36,108 nucleotides of DNA, from assembly GCA_002348365.1 (NCBI GenBank), contig DEBC01000102.1, positions 1 to 36,108 of the forward strand, written 5' to 3'. How positions within the stretch are numbered: position 1 is the stretch's first letter; every line of letters starts with the position of its first letter. Under the pieces are notes generated by a model that ran no database searches, was not told the origin of the DNA, and was given only the letters and a program-made list of their open reading frames with translations. This DNA is from Alphaproteobacteria bacterium UBA2966. GTDB taxonomy: Bacteria > Pseudomonadota > Alphaproteobacteria > UBA2966. This document shows positions 31,998-36,108 of this stretch, piece after piece. A program made the translations under genes and the position numbers.

Positions 31998-32747
31998 TCA
32001 AATAAACGTCACAGTTACGCCAATCGCTACCAGCAGCCACAGCGCGAATAGTCGGTAGATCCGGTCATTGGCCCGGCTGAACAAGCGACCGCCGATGATC
32101 AGAGCGGCGACGAACGGGATCAGTAAGGCCGCCGAACGCAGGAGCAGTTCAATGGAAACCACTCCCGAATATGCCAGGGGAGCCACAGTCAAGATCGCTT
32201 GTAGTGTGGAAGCCATTGCGATGTTCGACCGCTTCACAACGGCAGGTTCACTGGATGAGATCAGGTAAAGGGTAACGGGAGGTCCCCCAACTCCACCTGC
32301 CCCGTTCGCAAATCCCGAAACGATACCGGCCGCAAAGCAGACACGCATGTTTCGCCTGCCCGTATATGACCAACCCATCAGCATGATCAGGGCTGAGACC
32401 AATACGAAGGCGCCGATGAAGCGACGCATGGAATCAGGGTCACCTGTCACCAGCACATAGGTGCCCACCGGTGTCGCAAAAACGCAGGCAATTGCAATAG
32501 GTACGAGATCCCGCTTGGTCGCGTAAGGCATGGCGGCTGGAATCATTTGCATGCCTCCGACGAGGACCGTCACCATCATGATCACGACCGCATCCACCGG
32601 GCCGTAGACCAGTGCCAGGAGTGGCGTCATGACCAGCCCCGCACCAAAACCAGAGAAGCCACGCACTGTGCCCGCAAGGAATGCTGCGGCTACCGCGAAG
32701 GCAAACTTGTCGGTCCAAATGAAATCGAAATATTCCAATGCAATCAT
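31998..32747 (-). CDS. TauE/SafE family permease, paralogue E
   Basis: A complete 249-residue permease with GTVRGFSGFGAGLVMTPLLAL as first motif, NGAGGVGGPPVTLYLISSS as second, and the central DPDSMRRFIGAFVLVSALIM helix with GWSYTGRRN. ATG 32747 gives a short leader (ALEYFDFIWTDKF) before the first helix. It is set apart from the four-gene operon by the PEP-hydrolase-like gene and diverges from the aldehyde dehydrogenase gene across about 150 bases, so it may be controlled together with the aldehyde dehydrogenase/TPP enzyme pair. Substrate: a small organic or sulfur oxyanion by family, not determined. Confidence 0.93.
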   Translation of the reverse strand: MIALEYFDFIWTDKFAFAVAAAFLAGTVRGFSGFGAGLVMTPLLALVYGPVDAVVIMMVTVLVGGMQMIPAAMPYATKRDLVPIAIACVFATPVGTYVLVTGDPDSMRRFIGAFVLVSALIMLMGWSYTGRRNMRVCFAAGIVSGFANGAGGVGGPPVTLYLISSSEPAVVKRSNIAMASTLQAILTVAPLAYSGVVSIELLLRSAALLIPFVAALIIGGRLFSRANDRIYRLFALWLLVAIGVTVTFI

Positions 32748-32896
32748 GTCTTAGGGGATTTCCTGCCGACCTCATGCAACATTTTTCGTTCCCAATACAA
32801 TCTTTGTGGCAGATAAGACCGTTGAACCTCTTGCAGTGGGGCCGCGATACTGATTTCGTGCTCCGCACTGCGGGCGATTAGTTGAAAGCATTTCAA

Positions 32897-34342
32897 ATGG
32901 CTTCACTCCCACATTTTCCAGTATTGGTTCCTGGCTTCGAACCTGGGGACGGTACAACCGAGGTCGTTGCCCCCTTTGACCGCACTGCAATAGCGTCGGT
33001 CGCGACTGGCGGTCAAGAAGCGGTCGAGACAGCTTTGACTACTGCCCACGCCTTGTATTCAGACCGTGACGGTTGGCTCAGTCCGGCGAGACGCATTGAA
33101 ATCCTCGATACTGCCGCGGCCTTGATGGAATCACGGGCCGAAGAGTTAGCTGTCGAAGCGGCGCGAGAGGGTGGAAAGCCACTGCCCGACTCTCAGGTTG
33201 AGGTCGCCAGGGCGATCGACAGCGTGCGCATATGCGTAGAGACAATGCGGACGGAAGGTGGCGAAGTCATTCCCATGAACGTAAACGCCGCCTCCGCACA
33301 ACGGTTGGCATTCACAAGATACGAACCCATCGGTGTGGTGGTAGCCGTCAGCGCCTTCAACCACCCCTTGAATCTCATTGCCCACCAGGTCGCGCCAGCT
33401 GTTGCGACGGGCTGCCCAGTAATCGTGAAGCCCGCGGAAGTCACACCGTTGTCGTGCTTCCGATTCGTCCAGATCCTGCATGAAGCCGGATTGCCGCCTA
33501 AATGGTGCCAGGCGTTGGTTACTGAGGGCCGGGAGGTCTCTGAAGCTCTCGTCACTGATTCACGGGTCGCCTTTTTTAGTTTCATTGGCAGTGCGCGTGT
33601 GGGCTGGCACCTGCGCGCGAAACTCGCGCCGGGAGCACGGTGCGCACTTGAACACGGCGGGGCGGCCCCGGTTATCGTCGCGTCCGACGCAGATGTTGAG
33701 CAGATATTACCAGTGCTTCTGAAAGGCGGATTCTATCACGCCGGCCAGGTGTGTGTGTCTGTTCAACGCGTATTCGCCGACCAAGGAATGGCTCGCGATC
33801 TGGCAGAGCGCATGGCAGACGTTGCCTCACGCCTCGTCGTCGGCGATCCAACGGAGGCTGCGACTGAGGTTGGTCCACTGATCCGACCCGGTGAAGTCCA
33901 GCGCGTGCATGAATGGGTAGAAGAGGCACGCCTGGCTGGAGCGGAGATTCTCTGTGGCGGTGAAGCGATCTCAGAGACCTGCTATGCGCCGACTGTCATT
34001 TACGATCCACCCCCTGACGCCAAAGTCTCAACCATGGAGATTTTCGGACCGGTTGTGTGCGTTTATCCGTACGATAACATCGATGAGGCTGTCGATAGAG
34101 CCAACTCCCTGCCCTATTCGTTTCAGGCTGCGGTATTCACCAGAGACATCGACCGCGCCATGCGGGCCTACCATCGACTCGATGCGTCCGCCGTGATGGT
34201 CAACGATCACACGGCGTTTCGCGTGGACTGGATGCCATTTGCTGGTCTCAAGGAGTCGGGGCTGGGTGTCGGAGGCGTTCCGCACACCATGCGAGACATG
34301 CGCATCGAGAAAATGATGGTGATCCGCTCACCCGAGCTTTGA
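32897..34342 (+). CDS. Aldehyde dehydrogenase family enzyme
   Basis: An NAD(P)-dependent aldehyde dehydrogenase of 481 residues from ATG 32897 (TTG 32882 would add five). Catalytic Cys286 is in GQVCVS, general-base Glu252 in ALEHGGAAP, the oxyanion Asn155 in SAFNHPLN, and Lys178 in IVKPAE. The C-terminal EIFGPVVCVYPYD and the MPFAGLKESGLGVGG motif complete the fold. The His in LEHGG replaces the usual Leu of ELGG. It oxidises an aldehyde to an acid (or acyl-CoA) in the cytoplasm. It is 51 bases upstream of the TPP-enzyme gene on the same strand and divergent from permease E. The substrate cannot be named from sequence. Confidence 0.93.
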   Translation: MASLPHFPVLVPGFEPGDGTTEVVAPFDRTAIASVATGGQEAVETALTTAHALYSDRDGWLSPARRIEILDTAAALMESRAEELAVEAAREGGKPLPDSQVEVARAIDSVRICVETMRTEGGEVIPMNVNAASAQRLAFTRYEPIGVVVAVSAFNHPLNLIAHQVAPAVATGCPVIVKPAEVTPLSCFRFVQILHEAGLPPKWCQALVTEGREVSEALVTDSRVAFFSFIGSARVGWHLRAKLAPGARCALEHGGAAPVIVASDADVEQILPVLLKGGFYHAGQVCVSVQRVFADQGMARDLAERMADVASRLVVGDPTEAATEVGPLIRPGEVQRVHEWVEEARLAGAEILCGGEAISETCYAPTVIYDPPPDAKVSTMEIFGPVVCVYPYDNIDEAVDRANSLPYSFQAAVFTRDIDRAMRAYHRLDASAVMVNDHTAFRVDWMPFAGLKESGLGVGGVPHTMRDMRIEKMMVIRSPEL

Positions 34343-34393
34343 GAATATCAATTATCAATCGACCCCCAATTTGTTGGAGAGGAGTACGACCTC

Positions 34394-36058
34394 ATGAAAG
34401 CTTCTGACCTTTTCGTGCGTTGCCTGGAAGCCGAAGGTGTCGAGCGAATTTATGGCGTGCCCGGCGAAGAGAATGCGGATGTAATGATCTCACTTCTCGA
34501 CAGCAGCATAGAGTTCATTCTATGCCGGCACGAACAGGCTGCAGCCTTCGCGGCCGATGCATATGGACGACTCACGGGAAAGTCTGGCGTCTGTTTGGGG
34601 ACTCTGGGGCCTGGCGCTACCAATCTCGTCACCGGTGTCGCGGATGCCAACATGGACCGCGCACCTGTGGTTTGCATTATCGGTCAGGCGAGTACCAGAC
34701 GGCTCCATAAGGAATCTCATCAAAACATGGACTCGATCGCCATGTACCGCCCGATCAGCAAATGGGCCCACACGATCTGGGATGCCGAGGCCATACCCGA
34801 ACTCGTTCGCAAAGCATTCAAGGTAGCGGAAGCTGAGAAGCCCGGCGCAACAGTGATCGAATTCCCCGAGGATATCGCTGAGGAGGAAGTCGAAGGCAAA
34901 CCCATGACCGCCAACAAGACCCGGCGTCCGGCGGCTGATCACAAGGCAGTCCGGCAGGCCGTCGATCTGATAGCGGCAGCCAAGAGTCCTATCATCCTGG
35001 CGGGAAATGGTGCCGTTCGGAAACGCGCTGCGACACAACTGCGGCGCCTCGCGCAAAAAACCGGAATCGGCGTGGTCAATACGTTCATGGGCAAAGGTGC
35101 CGTACCACGCGAAGACGAGCATTGCCTGTTCACCATGGGTCTTCAAGGTCGCGACTACATCAATGTGGCCATGGATGAAGCGGACCTGATCATTGCTGTC
35201 GGATACGATCTCGTTGAGTACGCTCCGGAATTTTTCAACCGGAATGCCGACAAGAAGATTATTCACATCGATTTCTGGCCCGCTGAGATCGACCATTTCT
35301 ACAATGTGGAACTCGACATCGTCTCGGATGTCGCCGATGCCCTTTGGCAGATCAATGAAGAGCTGAACATTCGATTTGAGGACGAGGGCAAACTTCCCCT
35401 CTTCAATATCTCCGATCGGCAAAAGCTACGTGAGGCAATTCTCGACGATTTCGCCATGGAGAAGGACGACAAGTCCTTTCCCATGAAGCCTCAGAAGATT
35501 CTTTGGGATGCGCGAGATGCCCTCGCACCGGGCGATATCCTCTTGTCTGATGTCGGTGCCCACAAGATGTGGATTTCACGTTACTACCAATGTGACGAAG
35601 CCAATACCTGTCTGATTTCCAATGGCTTTTGTTCAATGGGATTCGCGCTTCCAGGTGCGATGGGTGCGAAATTCGCCCATCCTGACCGCAACGTGCTGGC
35701 GATTAATGGAGACGCGGGTTTCCTGATGAATGTCCAGGATATCGAGACTCTCGCCCGCTATAAGTTGGGAGTCACGATCATGGTCTGGTGTGATGGTGAA
35801 TACGGCCTCATCAAATGGAAGCAGCAAAACTCGTTCGATGGACGCCATTCGCAACTGGCGTTCAACAATCCCGATTTCAATCATTTGGCCAAAGCGTTCG
35901 GGATTTGGGGAAAATCCATCGAGTCGGCAGACGAGCTGAAACCCGCTATCGAGGAATCCTTCCAGCAAGAGGGTCCGGCATTGATCGCGGTGCCTGTAGA
36001 CTACAGCGAGAACATGAAGATGACGCAGCGCCTGGGGAACCTGAACTTCTCGATCTAG
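34394..36058 (+). CDS. Acetolactate synthase-like thiamine diphosphate enzyme
   Basis: A 554-residue enzyme with the three domains of the acetolactate synthase/pyruvate oxidase family. The Pyr domain has FGVPGEEN-type start (IYGVPGEENADV), catalytic Glu47 in CRHEQAAAF and TLGPGATNLVTG. The central domain has ILAGNGAVRK. The PP domain has GDAGFLMN (439-446), NGFCSMGFALPGAMGAK and WCDGEYGLIKWKQ. It most resembles catabolic (AlsS-like) acetolactate synthases, not the anabolic IlvB type, and no small subunit gene follows; it does not resemble sulfoacetaldehyde acetyltransferase. It would cleave or join 2-oxoacids via TPP. A good GGAGAGGAG ribosome site lies about 8 bases before ATG 34394. It is probably co-transcribed with the aldehyde dehydrogenase. 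Confidence 0.92.
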   Translation: MKASDLFVRCLEAEGVERIYGVPGEENADVMISLLDSSIEFILCRHEQAAAFAADAYGRLTGKSGVCLGTLGPGATNLVTGVADANMDRAPVVCIIGQASTRRLHKESHQNMDSIAMYRPISKWAHTIWDAEAIPELVRKAFKVAEAEKPGATVIEFPEDIAEEEVEGKPMTANKTRRPAADHKAVRQAVDLIAAAKSPIILAGNGAVRKRAATQLRRLAQKTGIGVVNTFMGKGAVPREDEHCLFTMGLQGRDYINVAMDEADLIIAVGYDLVEYAPEFFNRNADKKIIHIDFWPAEIDHFYNVELDIVSDVADALWQINEELNIRFEDEGKLPLFNISDRQKLREAILDDFAMEKDDKSFPMKPQKILWDARDALAPGDILLSDVGAHKMWISRYYQCDEANTCLISNGFCSMGFALPGAMGAKFAHPDRNVLAINGDAGFLMNVQDIETLARYKLGVTIMVWCDGEYGLIKWKQQNSFDGRHSQLAFNNPDFNHLAKAFGIWGKSIESADELKPAIEESFQQEGPALIAVPVDYSENMKMTQRLGNLNFSI

Positions 36059-36108
36059 GTCGGGTGGCCGCTTGGGAAACTAAATAGGACGCTCATCAGA
36101 GCGGACCA

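Noticed and set aside
34520..35422. 300-codon minus-strand frame opposite the TPP enzyme gene
   Set aside because: It lies entirely antisense to an unambiguous TPP enzyme and reflects codon bias of a GC-rich gene.
34394..36058. Assignment of the TPP enzyme as sulfoacetaldehyde acetyltransferase (Xsc), suggested by nearby TauE genes
   Set aside because: The N-terminal motifs (VPGEEN, RHEQAAAF, TLGPGATN) fit AlsS-like acetolactate synthases and not the Xsc sequence as I recall it.

Overview
The window reads as alphaproteobacterial chromosome, probably Rhodospirillales-like. The best lineage evidence is the core block sdhE-mfd (minus strand) divergent from recG (plus) and followed by a DUF502 membrane protein, in GC-rich DNA. 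The many oxidoreductases, amidohydrolases and alpha/beta hydrolases suggest an environmental heterotroph with broad catabolic capacity. No rRNA, tRNA, CRISPR array or recognisable insertion sequence was seen.

Layout. (1) 1-1472: a strongly AT-rich partial gene for a type I secretion-style ABC transporter, probably acquired DNA; composition changes abruptly near 1.6 kb. (2) 1.9-3.4 kb: envelope genes, namely a coiled-coil lipoprotein with a SPOR domain split by an in-frame amber codon, a small exported protein and a small membrane protein. (3) 3.5-10.5 kb: catabolic genes. These are a frameshifted luciferase-like monooxygenase, an SDR, a Ser-rich small protein, and a minus-strand cluster (metal-ligand-poor amidohydrolase, SDR, CodA-like deaminase, YtcJ-like amidohydrolase). 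(4) 10.6-18.2 kb: DsbA-like oxidoreductase, mfd, sdhE, recG, DUF502. (5) 18.2-22.7 kb: a fluoroacetate-dehalogenase-like hydrolase, divergent from a type III polyketide synthase / ICMT-like methyltransferase / Sel1-repeat operon, then a Crp-type regulator remnant, a secreted nuclease-like protein and a membrane coiled-coil protein. (6) 22.8-26.4 kb: two alpha/beta hydrolases, a frameshifted TauE/SafE permease and a fatty acid desaturase. (7) 26.6-28.0 kb: a Cys/Met/His-rich DUF1326-DUF2182 pair. (8) 28.0-32.7 kb: four overlapping or abutting TauE/SafE permease genes, a PEP-hydrolase-like gene broken by one inserted base, and another TauE/SafE gene. (9) 32.9-36.1 kb: an aldehyde dehydrogenase and an acetolactate-synthase-like TPP enzyme.

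The most unusual features are six diverged TauE/SafE paralogues within about 8 kb, beside a putative metal-handling pair and an aldehyde/TPP enzyme pair; two hydrolase-fold proteins whose catalytic residues are replaced; and four otherwise recognisable genes broken by a single frameshift or stop, plus one gene remnant. The broken genes mean either ongoing decay of the accessory gene set or errors in a draft or metagenomic assembly. Nothing in this text alone can separate these two explanations.
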